Below, piece after piece: positions 1 to 12,394 of a stretch of DNA of 64,000 nucleotides. Under the pieces are notes generated by a model that was not told the DNA's origin, did not search any database, and saw only the letters and a program-made list of their open reading frames with translations. This stretch comes from Arion vulgaris. Lineage: Eukaryota > Mollusca > Gastropoda > Stylommatophora > Arionidae. The DNA lies in assembly GCA_020796225.1 (NCBI GenBank), contig CM036756.1, positions 67,019,152 through 67,083,151 on the forward strand. The letters are read 5' to 3'. Positions within the stretch are counted from its first letter, which is position 1. Every line of letters starts with the position of its first letter. The translations under genes were made by a program, and so were the position numbers.

Positions 1-115
1 GCCATTAGCTCACAAAGAAAAGGTCCACATACAACATCATTTTGTAACCCCAAAAAATCACACTAGTAAGCTTCTATTAATACAATCTTTATAAAATGAT
101 AGACATATTAATATT

Positions 116-404
116 TTAGAAATTACACTTTGCATTTCAATAATGTCTTGAACATCCTTAGGAAATATTTGTATGACAACAGACAAATGGCATGTTCAAA
201 TGATACAAAATATGAATGCAAAGCAACTTAGCCACACATGCTAATTGAACTGATTAGATCAAAACATTAGAAATTACACTTTGCATTTCAATAATGTCTT
301 GAACATTCTTAAGAAATATTTGTACGACAATAGACAAATGGTATGTTCAAATGACACAAAATATGTATGAAAAGCAACTTAGCCACATTTTAACACATGC
401 TGAT
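116..404. repeat. Tandem duplication (period 151 bp) covering the Z1 exon end and 3'UTR
   Basis: TTAGAAATTACACTTTGCAT starts at 116 and again at 267. The copies continue in parallel through ACAAATGGCATGTTCAAATG and TTAGCCACA. The right copy ends inside the last codons of Z1; the left copy contains a decayed version of those codons (CATGCTAATTGAACTG). Divergence is modest. Confidence 0.9.
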
Positions 405-860
405 TGAACTGGTCTCCAATGCTGAAAGTCTGAGAACATGTAGGACACTGTGAAACCTTGTGAACCTTATTCAGATGATATTTCAGATGTGGTTTCTGGT
501 TGAACTTAGAATCACAGACAGGACACACAAATTTTCTACCCTCGTGAGCCATCAAATGATGATTGAGGCCTGTGAGACTAAGAAACCCCTTTCCACATAA
601 AGAGCATTGAAAAGGCATTTGATTGCCATGCTCCTGAACCATATGTTGTCTCAGAAGTGTCTTCGCCATGACTTCCTGACAATGCATACACTTAGCCATA
701 TTGACTGTGTGTGCTCCCATAAGTTGCTGTCCCTGAAATGCTCCATGAAATCTTGCACTTTCATGTCTTTGATATCTTGTTTGCTGAGGTGACCAAATAT
801 AAGCTGCCTGAGAGTTGACTGTGTTTCTAATAAGTTGATGATGTCTTCCTACATCTGATC
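379..860 (-). CDS. Zinc-finger terminal exon Z1 (3 C2H2 + 1 CCHC)
   Basis: This exon codes for about 159 residues after its acceptor (TTTATTTTTGTTTCAG, exon base 860); in-frame sequence before the AG is intronic. A roughly 55-residue basic, Gln/His-rich leader is followed by fingers at about residues 57-77, 85-105, 112-133 and 138-158. The last finger is CPTC...HVLKC, a C-x2-C-x12-H-x3-C knuckle, and the stop follows one residue later. It probably binds DNA in the nucleus as the C-terminus of one isoform. Its last few codons and the DNA beyond are duplicated next door (116-404). It is the leftmost exon seen; the array may continue outside the window. Confidence 0.85.
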
Positions 861-1048
861 CTGAAACAAAAATAAAGCAGTTCACTGACATATTTCCACA
901 AGTGATGTATTATACTGAGCGGTGAGTACCTCAAATACTCACAAAACTTCAACAGCTGTTGTTCGTATTATATGTAAACATATTGAAGTCAACAACATAA
1001 ATATAATAACAACCGTATTATATTCATGTAATGATGAAACCAGTTTTT

Positions 1049-1509
1049 CTACTGCGGTGGTCCTTGACAACTTAGCACATGCTGGTCATACTCTGTTCCA
1101 ATCTGAAATGTTCCCGAACATGATACACAAGGCAGACAACCATGCACACCCTTCAAATGTCTTTTAACTTTGCTTTTCTGAGTGAATGTAGCATCACAAA
1201 TAGGACATCTGAACTTCAATCCTTTGTGGATCAACATGTGATGTTTCAGCCCAGACACACTGAAAAAACCCTTTCCACATTGAAGACACTGAACAGGCAT
1301 GTGATGACCATGGTAGTATGACAAATGTTGTTTGATATCAGCAGGTGTTGTGATCAGGTGGCAGTGGGGACACTCTGTAAAGCCCCCAGTTTTAGGATAC
1401 ACTGTATTGTATGGTAAAATAGTTGGGTAGGTGTTTGTTATAGAACTGTGTGCAACACTGGCTATACTTGCTTGATAACCATGAGCTCGCCTTCCTTGTA
1501 GGTTCAGTT
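1049..1509 (-). CDS. Zinc-finger terminal exon Z2 (3 C2H2 + 1 CCHC)
   Basis: The acceptor is GTTTGTTTCAG, with the first exon base at 1509; phase 1 as in the other array members. The exon encodes about 152 residues. Fingers lie at about 46-66 (CPHC...), 74-94 (CLQCGKGFFSVSGLKHH), 101-122 (CPICDATFTQKSKVKRH) and 127-147 (CVSC...HVLSC). The stop TAG follows a short GPPQ tail. The linker between fingers 2 and 3 (HKGLKFRCPIC) resembles the H-x-G-x-x-x linkers of the neighbouring exons. The 200 bp between this exon and Z1 is very short for a terminal-exon array, leaving little room for a 3'UTR of Z2. Confidence 0.85.
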
Positions 1510-1552
1510 CTGAAACAAACAAATGTCCACATTCATCACTTACTGCTGCCAT

Positions 1553-4198
1553 GAAAATCTAATGCTAGACATAATAATATGTACATCATCAAGATACATT
1601 TCAAAACATCTACCAAGAAAAAGCAGAAATGAAAACATTAACAATATTCACCAAAACAAATACAAGTGCATGAAGAAGAAAAAATCACAACATGAAATCC
1701 AGTTTTCCACTTGTGCAACAATATTCAACTTTATTTCTGTTCTTTGTATACAGATTCTGTCTTTTTTGTACCCACTATTACAAAACCATAAGGATTTCAA
1801 AACAGTACAAAAATATTTTATAATAGTTATATAGCTATGTCATCAACTCCTTATGGAAAAAACATCACACTTTTGGTTGGACATCTTTTTACCAGGAGCC
1901 ACACTAAAGGGCATTTTTTATTCTAAACACAAAAGGTTTGTAAAAACATGGCCTTTGCCCTGGTCCACTATGCAGTTAAAATTAAACATTCATTGATATT
2001 TACAACATTAGATTGCCCTACACACTGGCAGTGTTGGTCATATTATAGATAGGATTGGAAATATGAGAAGTGGGGGAGAAGGCTATGTGAATGAGAGGAG
2101 ACATTATTTGATTTTATAATAAAAGTTTAGTGAATTCAATATTTGTATTATTTTATAACAAAACGGTTTCAATGTCTATTGTCGGACTAGGAATAGCTAT
2201 ATTAATTAATATACATCCCTGGATCGTCAGAGTAAAATGTTATTTAACTATATAAATGCATATAGTAGATATATATATATATATATAAACTGTCTCGATT
2301 ATAAATATATGTTCTAAAGTTATTTGTCATCGTAGGGATAGCTATATAATTTACTGTATCCATATGTTTCTCAGTTCCTTTTTGTATCTAACACCACTTT
2401 AGTTTCTCTATCTTTCTGTCACTGAAAATGTTATTGATCTGATCGAGTATATCTTCCAGATATAGTTTTGATCATATTATTCATTGATACATGTTCAGGG
2501 TTCTTTAATAACTAGAGATGCAATCTATACTTGAAACTATCTTCTGTATAAATCTTCCTCAATAGATCAATGTATATCGTTATGCATTGTTACAAAAACA
2601 AACTTTATAGTACTCTGATATATTAGGCTCCCGGGTGCAAAAATAGTAGACATTTAAATTAATCATAAACCCTTATACCTAATCAGTAACTCCGTCATGC
2701 AGTGAGATGAGTGCTTCAGACCAAATAGGTGATTATTTGATGCAACTGAGTGTAGATGAGCTTGTTTTTATTTAGTTGTGTGTACGTCTTGTATGTATTA
2801 CACTGGAACTTATTGAGATATATTTCAGTGTATTTGATCGTATCGTAGTGACACTCTGTTGCATGTCTTGGTGTAATTTAGTGACATTGAGCTTTTTTAA
2901 AATTATATGTATCTGAGAGCAATGCAAAGTTGAGTTTAATTTTATGAGAACAGGTCACATACTTTCCTGTGTGTATTACACAGATAACTGAGAAGGGAGA
3001 ATAGGACAAGTTAGAGATACAATCTGGGTATAAAAGGTGTCTATGAGGGGTTGCATATTTGGCTAGCAACTAAAATGCAATGACTGTGCTCATATGGTAA
3101 ACAATAACAGGATAATAATACCATAAATGGTACAGATCAAGTGTGATATTCAATGCAACATCATCTTCTAAAGTTGCACTATGGTTTCACTCAAACCACT
3201 TTTTTCTGGTCATTTACGGATTTTCAATAAATACCTTGCCTTACACTCAACTTTCTATTTTTATTTTTAATTATTTTTAACTTAAAACTTGACAACATCC
3301 ATTTCTAGAATGCTGAAAATGGATACATGCTATGGATAAGCCACATATTTTATGTGGACATGTAAATTTTCATGTTTTTGTCTCAGGGCAACTAAAGACT
3401 AACAGTTAACGACTAAGTTGGAGTTGATTCTCTTAAATAACGAATGTCTATTTGAAACAACTAATGCTTAACTTTCATAACACCAAAGCTCATTTCTTCA
3501 GCAGATTAACGAAAATGTGGAAAATGTGTACCATGTAATTGAATACATGAAAATTTATAAGAACAATGTTTACTATTCTGTAAAACCCAAAAGCAATCAA
3601 TACAGCAAACATAATACTTACATAAACAGAATATCAATCAATATAAAGGACATCTTATATTCATTAGCAAAACACTAATAGTAAACTTACATTAAAAATG
3701 CAGTCATCTCAGCATTGATTGAACATATTTTATATGAAAAAATACCTACTAGCCAGTAGAAATGAATCTAACAAGCAATACAAAGATGTCATAAATCATT
3801 GATAACACTTGAGTTCTTGTCCTCATACTAAGCTTAAAGATATACATGTAAAAGATGATTACAGTAAAGATTACATGCAATCTAAAATAGTATTTGTGGA
3901 GAACACAATTTAATCAAATATGCAACTTGTGATCAGTCTTATGGGTTTTTTTGTTCCTTGCAATAAAATCAGCAATTAATCTTGACAGACAATACAAGGC
4001 ATAGGAAGTAAATCTGCAATTTGGGGTGTTTTTTAGGACCCTCAATATGAATGTTGTGGTGGGTCCCCGAAGAGAATCATCACATCAAAACTTTCCACAT
4101 ATGTTTGTAGTGAACGTTCTTATGGATGTTAAACATGAAAGCAATTCTAACATCGGTGATTAATGTGGGAGCAACATGTCGACATGTCTTATAAAACA
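1553..4198. other. Intronic/intergenic gap without recognised genes
   Basis: This 2.6-kb AT-rich stretch between finger exons Z2 and Z3 holds no finger remnant or transposon protein that I could recognise. A short (TA)n run lies near 2268-2287. It would be 3'UTR of Z3 and intron 5' of Z2 in the array model. Confidence 0.5.
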
Positions 4199-4719
4199 CT
4201 ACTGAACACAATGAAGAACATGTTGGTTGTACTCAGGTCCAAGTTTAAAAATGCCAGAGCAGGTGGAACACTGACCAACAAAATGAATGCTCTTAAGATG
4301 GGCTTTCATAGAGCTTCTTTGGGTCAGCTTTGAGTCACACACTGGGCACGGGTAAAATCTACCCTCATGAGCTCTCTTGTGGTAAGTCAAACCCATGGCA
4401 GTTTGATACCCCTTACCACATAAGGAGCATGTAAATGGCATGTGATGGCCATGCTGCGAAGATACATGCATTTTCAGATCATATCTGTTAGAAAATTGTG
4501 CTGAGCAATGACTGCATATTTGGCTGTCCTCCCCAACGTCTTCAAGATCCTCTTCTGTTGATAGATTTGTAGATAACTGCTGTTGAGGAATTCGTGTGGA
4601 TATAAAGGACATTGGAACAGAGCCCTTTTTAGCTTTCCTTATGCCAGATGTACTCTGCAAAGTAAGTGAAGATGCTGCAAGTGTATTGACAGACCATGCC
4701 TGATTTCCAAGTAATTGCT
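4199..4719 (-). CDS. Zinc-finger terminal exon Z3 (3 C2H2 + 1 CCHC)
   Basis: The acceptor CTTATATTTCAG places the first exon base at 4719, well upstream of the first in-frame ATG, adding about 20 residues (EQLLGNQAWSV...). The total is about 172 residues. A Ser/Thr/Gln-rich leader with an acidic patch (STEEDLEDVGED) precedes fingers CSHC...H, CSLCGKGYQTAMGLTYH, CPVCDSKLTQRSSMKAH and the CCHC finger CSTC...HVLHC near the stop. Phase 1 acceptor as elsewhere in the array. Likely an alternative C-terminal DNA-binding module. Confidence 0.85.
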
Positions 4720-5149
4720 CTGAAATATAAGAAACATATCAAAACCTCATTTTCAGTTACATTCATTGTACATGATTAGTATTAAGTCAATATAAAAGTC
4801 ACAAACTTTTTTTCAATAGAGAAAAACCTTTGTAAAACATCAGTTAAACAAGTTCACAAACTGATTCAAATGTCTTCAAACAATTTTCTACCACACAATG
4901 AAAATATAATTCATAACATATTTTTAAAATCTTAACTGATATGACTAGTCAACAGTTGCTAGTGAGGATTTCTGTTTGTAATGAAAATTGGCAAAGACAA
5001 TGAAGTGAAAATGAAGAATAATTTGTCTAATATTGAGTTTTAAAACTTGAAAAAATACAACACTCTTTAGTTGGTAGAATGCAAAGTTGTATCAATTTCA
5101 AACAGTAATGTCTTTATCACTTCAAGAAATGGTTTCACTACTAAACGGA

Positions 5150-5598
5150 TTATATGAACTGTTTAACACAATTTATCACATGCTGACTGAACTCCTTGCC
5201 AAGTCGTAAAATAACTTCACAATTAGCACACTGATCAGAAGAATGTACTCCTCTCATGTGTCTCTTCACAGTGCCTTTACGTGTGAACTTTGCATCACAT
5301 ACAGGACATGTGAATGTTTTGCCCTCATGTGCTTGCATGTGATGCCGTAGACCTGTTGATGTGCTGTAGTTCTTACCACACAAGGAACAAATGTAATTTC
5401 CTGCTGGTCTTTGACACTGAGAAAGTTGGTATGAAAGTGCAGATTTAACATCTAGAGATTCTGAGCAGTTTGCGAACTGAAGGTGTACATTTTGCTTATA
5501 ATCATACATCGCTTGATTTCCTGTGTGTGACAGATCAGTTGAATTTAGATAAGCTTTATTAAAAGCATCTGGTTCTCCACTTCCATGGAAATGTCTTC
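5150..5598 (-). CDS. Zinc-finger terminal exon Z4 (first finger lost)
   Basis: The acceptor ATTTTATTTTCAG starts the exon at 5598 in phase 1. Where its siblings carry finger 1, this exon reads CSESLDVKSALSYQLSQC, which has cysteines but no proper C2H2 spacing, so finger 1 is degenerate. Fingers 2 (CSLCGKNYSTSTGLRHH), 3 (CPVCDAKFTRKGTVKRH) and the terminal CCHC finger (CANC...HVINC) are intact. The protein extends KQFI past the last cysteine. The reading frame is open throughout, so this looks like a working three-finger variant and not a pseudo-exon. Confidence 0.83.
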
Positions 5599-5820
5599 CT
5601 GAAAATAAAATATACCCACAATTCAATTCATACTTTCTTCTGAGATAAAGCTAACTAACTAGTTATGATAAGAAAATATAAACACAACACAAAGTTAATC
5701 ATGAAGCAAAGTACAACATGCCTCAACAAATCAGTAACACCTTCAAAAAATGTACTTTAAATCACTCATTAAACGATTAAAAGGTGAAGACAGATCAGGC
5801 AAGACATGAGTACATTTATT

Positions 5821-6308
5821 TTAGCTTCCAGCACTACAGTTAATGACATGGTAGTCAAAGTCTTTGCCAATCTTGAACACAGCCTGGCAGGTGACACACT
5901 GGGCTGAATTGTGAATGGCTCTTAGATGCTTTTTTATTGTAAACTTCTGTGTGAACTTGGTATCACAAACAGGACACATAAACGTTTTCCCCTTATGAGC
6001 TTGAACATGGTGCATAAGACCAGAATATGTTTGATATCCTTTCTTACAATGTGAACATTTGAAAGGTAGAAGCTGATCATGGCAAGCTAATATATGTAAT
6101 CTCAGCCTGACATCATCCAATAGCTGCTCTGGACAATGTGGACATTGAAATGAATTCAATACTTCTGGTTCTTGATTATGATGGCCAGCAAGCTGCTGGT
6201 GCAGTGAATGTGATGAAGTCTGTGTTGAGGTCTTGGCCATGCTTGATATACCGGACAAATTAAAGTTATGGTGAGAGTTTTTGAGCCAACCTCTGGAAGA
6301 GCTAGATT
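5821..6308 (-). CDS. Zinc-finger terminal exon Z5 (3 C2H2 + 1 CCHC)
   Basis: The acceptor CTTTCTTTTCAG sets the first base at 6308, phase 1. A Ser/His/Gln-rich leader precedes fingers CPHC...H, CSHCKKGYQTYSGLMHH, CPVCDTKFTQKFTIKKH and CVTC...HVINC. The stop codon TAA is immediately followed by AATAAA on the minus strand (near 5814-5819), a polyadenylation signal placed right at the end of the reading frame. This is the clearest sign in the array that a finger exon is 3'-terminal. An ATG-started overlapping frame on the same strand is a shadow. Confidence 0.86.
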
Positions 6309-6946
6309 CTGAAAAGAAAGCAAATGCAGGCAATCACTCAAAAAATATTCACAACCATCTTAAACTTTAATATGCATAGTTTCATATAATATTTTGAATG
6401 ACAATCCATTTACAGCAAATAATAAAACAGAATGGCATAACTGTCAATTTCTTTTCAGCAAAGTCTGCAGTAAAATGGACATCCAATGTGTGGCAGTTAT
6501 ATGTTTATGAGTGATATTACTAGACCTATAGCTGTAAAAGGTGTGTTGACTGTAGTCCTGGCAAAACATTCACAGAATGAAATTATGCATCACAAAGAAA
6601 AAACAAGCAAAATGTTTCAAACTGTAGCACTTGTGCAGATCATCTTCTGATGTCTTGGCGAAGTGATTATTATATACAAGTGAAGCAACATTCTTGTCCA
6701 TCAAATCATATATTACTGGAAGATGCAGATTTAAATAAGTCTCTGGTCTGTTGATCATTGAGGAAATCATAAAGGTATAACAGAATGTAAATATAACAGA
6801 GATAACTATAACATGATCATGGTTGAACATGACTTACTAATCAGAATGTAAATGTTAATATATTTCAGGGAATATTATATATATGATATGATTACATATA
6901 CTAAAAATGAAAAAAATACACATATGCTATTCATGTCAGGTTGTTA

Positions 6947-7208
6947 TACAGGGTGTTCAAGATAAATGCAGCCCCATTGACAAATCAAAAGTTGCCAGTT
7001 ACAAAGTGAGTGGTGTTTATTTACTATTTAAAACGGTTCTAACTAGCTCGCCCTACGTCACATTTGTTCATCGCCCCTTCCTGCACTACAATTACATACC
7101 GTCGCACAACCTTGACCTATACTACGTCATAACTGAACCTTCTCATTTTCATACATATATGCCATATTAGCTTCATTCACAGGCTGCTTTTATCTTGAAC
7201 ACCCTGTA
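6947..7208 (-). mobile_element. MITE copy 1, TA-flanked, about 262 bp
   Basis: The sequence begins TACAGGGTGTTCAA and ends TTGAACACCCTGTA, giving matching terminal inverted repeats bounded by TA. Two further copies with the same ends and interior lie at 60080-60342 and 61210-61471 in the opposite orientation. No transposase is encoded. TA target duplication and short inverted ends suggest a non-autonomous Tc1/mariner-type element, though the superfamily is inferred only from the TA. Confidence 0.8.
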
Positions 7209-7224
7209 TATGAGAAAAAATATC

Positions 7225-7376
7225 TTCACCATCTTCAAAATTACATTGGGGACCATTGCCAGTGCTACAGAGTTAGTGCAGTTGAGATCTTCCTGTGTAA
7301 GAAAGAGATCGGAGCACACATGGTTATGCACTGATGTGCAATGATGATGGTCCTATCAATCAATCAATCAATATGT
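7225..7376 (+). mobile_element. LINE 3'-end fragment
   Basis: The stretch carries AAGAGATCGGAGCACACATGG and GTGCAATGATGATGG. This closely resembles the C-terminal coding end of the RNase-H-type LINE seen at 55158-55400 and 49332-49600 (EHLW.CPECND). It ends in (AATC)n-like repeats near 7352-7372, a probable 3' tail. It is much decayed and codes for nothing. Confidence 0.5.
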
Positions 7377-7651
7377 ATGAGACTAAAATGTCGAACATTA
7401 AATATTGGAGGGCAAAATTCAAGGGAAGACAAGGAGACATCTGAAGAACACCTTCAGTAGACAGTCATGCAGAGACATGAGGTTCAGACTTATACTATGT
7501 AAAGAAACATGTATGGTATAGCAGAGAGACATGATCAGATGACTTAAGCACCAATCCTTGGGCTCTGTAAACTGATGATTCGGTAAGGAATTACAAACAA
7601 AACCATTTTTTTTTAAAATGAGGATCCAATAAGAGATATGTACTGCCGCAA

Positions 7652-8100
7652 CTAAACATGACTTAAGATGTGCTGGTCAAACTCAGGTCCACATGCCAGT
7701 ATGCTTTCACAGGTTGGGCACTGTTGGCATTTGTGTATTGACTTCATATGCCTTTTCATTGTTCCTCTTTGAGTAAATTTTGCATCACAAACAGGGCACA
7801 AAAATGATTTCCCATTATGGATTTGTGTGTGAAGAGTCAGCCCTGTGAGAGAAGCATAACCTTTCCCACAAAGTGAACACACAAATGGTAGGTTTGAAGT
7901 GTTTGGAGGATTGTTAAAGATGGTCTGCATTTCATTGCTAGAATGAGTCTGATAAGTCTGTTCATGACACACTGCTCTTTTGTAGTTTACAGACTGGTTT
8001 TTCCAATCTGAAATGCTTGGTTGGTAAGCAGATTGGAACGTTGCTTCTGCTGAAACTTCTACAAGTGATCTTGAACGATGGTCACGTAGAAGCATTTTGC
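7652..8100 (-). CDS. Zinc-finger terminal exon Z6 (lacks finger 1; last ligand changed)
   Basis: The acceptor is CTTTTCTTTTTCAG and the exon begins at 8100, phase 1, reading GKMLLRDHRS. No finger-1 cysteines remain. Fingers 2 (CSLCGKGYASLTGLTLH) and 3 (CPVCDAKFTQRGTMKRH) are complete. The terminal finger reads CPTC...HILSH, so its last ligand is histidine where all other complete copies have cysteine; this converts CCHC to a regular C2H2. The stop follows one residue later. The open frame over 149 codons argues that it is functional. Confidence 0.82.
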
Positions 8101-8589
8101 CTGAAAAAGAAAAGAATCAAAAGCAAATACAATTAAATCGGTCTGTTTGTCAACATCCTTGTGATTAGAGTTTGCTTTTGGCTTTTCTGCAACAAACATT
8201 AATATTTCCAAGCTGAAGAGACAAGGTCTGTTAAGTTCAATACAAATCTGACTCGTTGATTAACTGACATCCAGCTGTTTTCACAAGCTTGTATATGCTT
8301 TTCTAGACTTTTCTTTACATGCATGTAGATTCATATATATAAATGCTTTATTGAACAGTATTTTTTAAAGACAGCAACTGCTTATTGTCCTCTGAAGATG
8401 TGAATGTGGGCACATTTGCCTGGTAAGCAAAAGCTGTATTAACAACATTTGTTAACCCTGCCTCCCCACAATTTATTTTTACCTCTGAACGAATTTATTT
8501 TCTAATGTATACTAAAATAGTCAATATGAATGATTTGATTCATCATAAACAACACATCGAGTCAGTATATCAGGTTAGAGTAAAGCGGA

Positions 8590-9115
8590 AGGATCTCATA
8601 TAGTCAGAAAGAGCGCATATTGTAGACATACTCTATGGCAAAGATCAAAAAGCCCAAATATACATCGAAAAATGAACGTAAAAGAGCAATAAATACAAGA
8701 AAGGTGACAGTTCCTGTGAGGGTCGAGATCGCACGGGTTTTTACCGGAGCAACCTTACCCAGAGTAGCAAATGCTCTTTGGCGTAGATCCAAGCCCAAAT
8801 TTACGGCACTAAAAGATCATTAAAGAGTGGTTATCTTACAATGAGTACAGAACAACCTCACCAAAGGCAGCAAATCTGATAGAGAAGGCATCCGTTCTGT
8901 CTTCACTAAACTAACTCTGTCCGAGAAAGAGTTACAAGGACAACAGGTTTCCTGCAACGATCACTCTTGAAGGATCTACGCTTTAAGTACCTCTGAAGTC
9001 CATATGGTTGAGAGATGCCTGTAAAAGGGTAATATAGGTCTCACGCAAATATCAGTCAGAAGCGCAATACCAGGCGTCATGACTTTCCGCCTGAATTAAC
9101 AGCGGGTGAACAAGA
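8590..9115. other. GC-richer block of unknown origin
   Basis: This roughly 0.5-kb block stands out from its AT-rich surroundings. It holds a 62-codon plus-strand frame (8635-8823, MAKIKKPKYTSKNERKRAIN...) rich in Lys and Arg, and a following frame with NEYRTTSPKAANLIEKASVL. I do not recognise a family. Sharp edges and composition suggest an inserted fragment, perhaps of a retroelement; no inverted ends or target duplication could be seen. Confidence 0.3.
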
Positions 9116-10351
9116 GAAGAAGAATAAAAAGGGTAAAGAGGTTGTCTTTTGTAAATTTTCATAATCTGATTGAAATCTCAAGAGCATCATCATGGTTTCA
9201 TCTAAAGAACATGTTGGAATGGCAATATCAAATCTCACTGAATTACAAACAATTGTGGAATATCTGTATCCAAATCTCTCTGCATATAACAATATGAGTG
9301 AGATGTTTGTATGTGCACATGTGTTCAAACTCTCATGTGAATGGTAAAGAAGCAATAAATCTCTCGTTATCCACAACTAAGTAAGAGGTCTGTAACAGTG
9401 AGAAACATATTTAAATTCTTGCTTATATTAATTAATTAATGTGAAGAAATCAACAGAAAATAATTGATCATAATAGAAACCCTTTCTGAATATTACAAAT
9501 TTGGACAGATTCTTCACCTCAATACATAACCATTTATCCCACATGTATTTTTTAAAAGTCAACATTTTGGACAGTTGAAATGATAACATATGCAACATGA
9601 AAATTGTTTAAACAACTTTATTATATTCAATAAAAAATGTAATACAACAGTTACATTCGGTTTATGTCAAATATAATACAACATCGTGAATCATAGAATA
9701 ATGATTAACTATTCTGTATAAAGTCATATGAATAACATTACAGGCACTGAAAGTACATTATTCCTCAATCCTCATCCTACTCAAGGGCACAACGTACATA
9801 TTACAGTACTGTAATTGTCCTTGGATGTTTTTTATATTCTAAACAACTTGTCAGGACATTATGCTTTTGGTTTATAACACTTTTAGTGTCAATAAGTAAA
9901 ACTTCACCAGAAATAAGAATTAAATATAACTTTAAACCTTTATAGTAAAAGTACTGTAATTGTCCTGTGATGTTTATATCTCAAACAACTTGTAGACATT
10001 ACTTTGTTTAATAACACTTAAAGTGTCAAAAACTTCCTAGGAAATAAAGAATTAAATATAACTTTTAAAAACCCTTAATTATAGTAAAAAGAAAAGCAAT
10101 TGTCAATCAATCTTCAGAATGGTGATATTTGTCAATATACAGCAATTTCTGAACATTATAACACATTTTTTTTTTAATGTTTCTGTCCAAATCTTATTCC
10201 TGGAAATCTGATTGGCTGATGTTGGGAGATATCAATGCGTTTATAATCAGCTGCTACATGAAATTATTAAAGATGGAGTAGCAAACGTCAAGTCTGATGC
10301 AAAGTCACAAACTCTGCATGTTCCCATATTCTATGCTTAATATATAACGTT
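9116..10351. other. Gap without recognised genes
   Basis: AT-rich sequence between finger exons Z6 and Z7. An internal near-repeat is visible: a segment around 9800-9900 with GTACTGTAATTGTCCT and TAACACTTTTAGTGTC recurs, altered, around 9950-10030. No coding remnant was recognised. Confidence 0.45.
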
Positions 10352-10821
10352 TTAACTGGTCAACTCAGGCATTCCACACTGTTGTATGTGATTGTTGTAT
10401 TCCAAACCTAATCTGAATAGTGCCTTACAGAAAGAACATGGCATCAAACTGTGCACAGTAATCAGATGCCTCCGTAGTGTGCTTGTTTGTGTAAATTTAG
10501 AGTTGCAAATAGTACAGAATGTCATTTTCCCTTTATGAACTCGGATATGTCGATAAAGTCCAGATGAGCTAAAGTAGCCTCTTCCACAGAGTGAGCAAAC
10601 ATACGGAAATTGTGCTCCATGCATGGTAGACATGTGAGATTTAAACTCGCCCCCATCTGTAAAGGTCTCCTGACAATTTGGACACTGAAAAGTTTGTGGT
10701 CTTCTTGACGAAGAGTCAGAATGACTCATAGACATAGGACGAGATGATGCTCCATATGACTGGCTTCCTGTACCGGCAAACACTTGAGGTTCACAGTTAC
10801 CAGTTGATGGGATGCTTCTGT
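10352..10821 (-). CDS. Zinc-finger terminal exon Z7 (3 C2H2 + 1 CCHC)
   Basis: The acceptor TTTACTCTCTTTCAG sets the first base at 10821, phase 1 (reading DRSIPSTGN). The open frame extends further upstream to an ATG, but that part is intronic if the acceptor is used. The leader is Ser-rich (SMSHSDSSSRRPQ). Fingers: CPNCQETFTDGGEFKSH, CSLCGRGYFSSSGLYRH, CTICNSKFTQTSTLRRH and the terminal CSFC...HIQQC, followed by GMPELTS and the stop. Alternative: the upstream ATG could be a separate start, which I think unlikely. Confidence 0.84.
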
Positions 10822-11638
10822 CTGAAAGAGAGTAAACAGTGTTGTCAATTCCCAAGTCTTGACCTCTGGTTATGACATCTTCATGCTCCTTCACCAAATC
10901 TTCACAGAAATATCCAAACAAATAAAGTCACAAAAACACCTAAAACTAAACATAAAAGTCGCACACAAAACTATTATGTCAAATTCTCTGAATGTAAACC
11001 CAATTATAATATTTTATATTGATTAAACAAAGATAACATAGCAAACATGATACATGCAGAAATAGCATCCTTAACTAGTGTACCATATATGCTCAGTTGA
11101 GTCTCAGCCTCTCTTATATTTAACTACTTGTTCACAGCCAATATGATATCTCTTACAACACAATCATCATTTTTGCCTTGAACTCATTTTTTAATAAAGG
11201 CCACATGCTTGAAATGGGTAAAATGGATAAGAAAGTGCCACAAGAAACATTTGTCTTCATCCACACATCTTCACCTCCTTATAAAGTTCCAACTAATCAA
11301 CTCATCAGCATCTGAGCTGTGCATAAGATAAGCTTATGTTTAGTTAGCTCTGATGTTCAAGTCATTAGAAACTCAACATGAAATTGTCATATCTACATCA
11401 TCCTTCAAATATCACATTTTTATAAGCAAAAAATGGGAAAATAATAGTTTTTCTATTGGCCCAACACAATCTGTAACAATCAGTTTGTTGCTTCCAAGAG
11501 AAACTTCACATTTTGTCTAAGACAATTCTCATTGCCAAAGGGTAAATATTTTCATTGAAACAAATTCTTAGACCTGTCTAAAACATGACACCAGAAATCT
11601 GGTCACTTCTTGTCAACATAATAGAGCATCCAAATAAA

Positions 11639-12009
11639 CTAAAGATATTGCCTATGAAATTTGCGAACATGATCATTCATATGATGTTTGTGCTTAAATC
11701 TTGCACCACAAAAGTCACAAACAAAACATCGTCCCATGTGAGACCCCCTTTTATGGTGTCGAAGACCAGAAGAACTTAAAAACCCTTTGCCACAAAGCTG
11801 ACATTTGTATGGCAGCTGCTGATTGTGGCTACTGGACATGTGCCGTTTTAACAAGTACGCAGTAGCTGACACTTCTCCACAAAATGGACATGCAAGATCT
11901 TCTGATACATTAGCTGTTGCTGAAAGATTAACATGGCTTGGGATAGGCTCGTTTGAGTTCTTAGAAGTGGAAGCATATGGTCCAAAGTGGCTTCCCTTAT
12001 GCTCTCCAT
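11639..12009 (-). CDS. Zinc-finger terminal exon Z8 (truncated, no fourth finger)
   Basis: The acceptor CTTTCATTTCAG starts the exon at 12009, phase 1, reading GEHKGSHFGPYASTSKNS. Fingers: CPFCGEVSATAYLLKRH, CQLCGKGFLSSSGLRHH and CDFCGARFKHKHHMNDH. The frame then ends at HRQYL without the CCHC finger. Z9 is almost identical up to this point and carries on into a fourth finger, so the tail of Z8 has been lost. Homology to Z9 covers the exon and several hundred bases of upstream intron, which marks a recent segmental duplication. Confidence 0.8.
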
Positions 12010-12394
12010 CTGAAATGAAAGGAAATGCTAAATCGAAATGTCAACCACAATATGGAAACTGCATGATATGGCTGATCAAATAAGGTTTTATATAATAGAG
12101 AATATTACATCCAATGTTTTATTAAGTTGTAATATAACCATATTAAATATGTTATCCCCCAATGCTGAGACTGTAGTACAAAGTAGGAATTTAACAATGC
12201 AGTATGCAATACTGCAGACTAGAAGTATGACCATATGAAAAATAACAGACAACACAATTGTTTTATTTATATAAAAAAACAGTATAATACATTCCACAAT
12301 AAAAAATTTGTAGATGAAAGTTTCTGTGAAAACAAAACTGATTGACACAGAATGAATGAAAATGTTCTGTAGCTTTCACTTTTCTAGACCCAAG

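Noticed and set aside
8635..8823. Small basic protein-coding gene (MAKIKKPK...)
   Set aside because: Single short frame without recognised domain, splice context or homologue in the window; kept only as an unexplained block.
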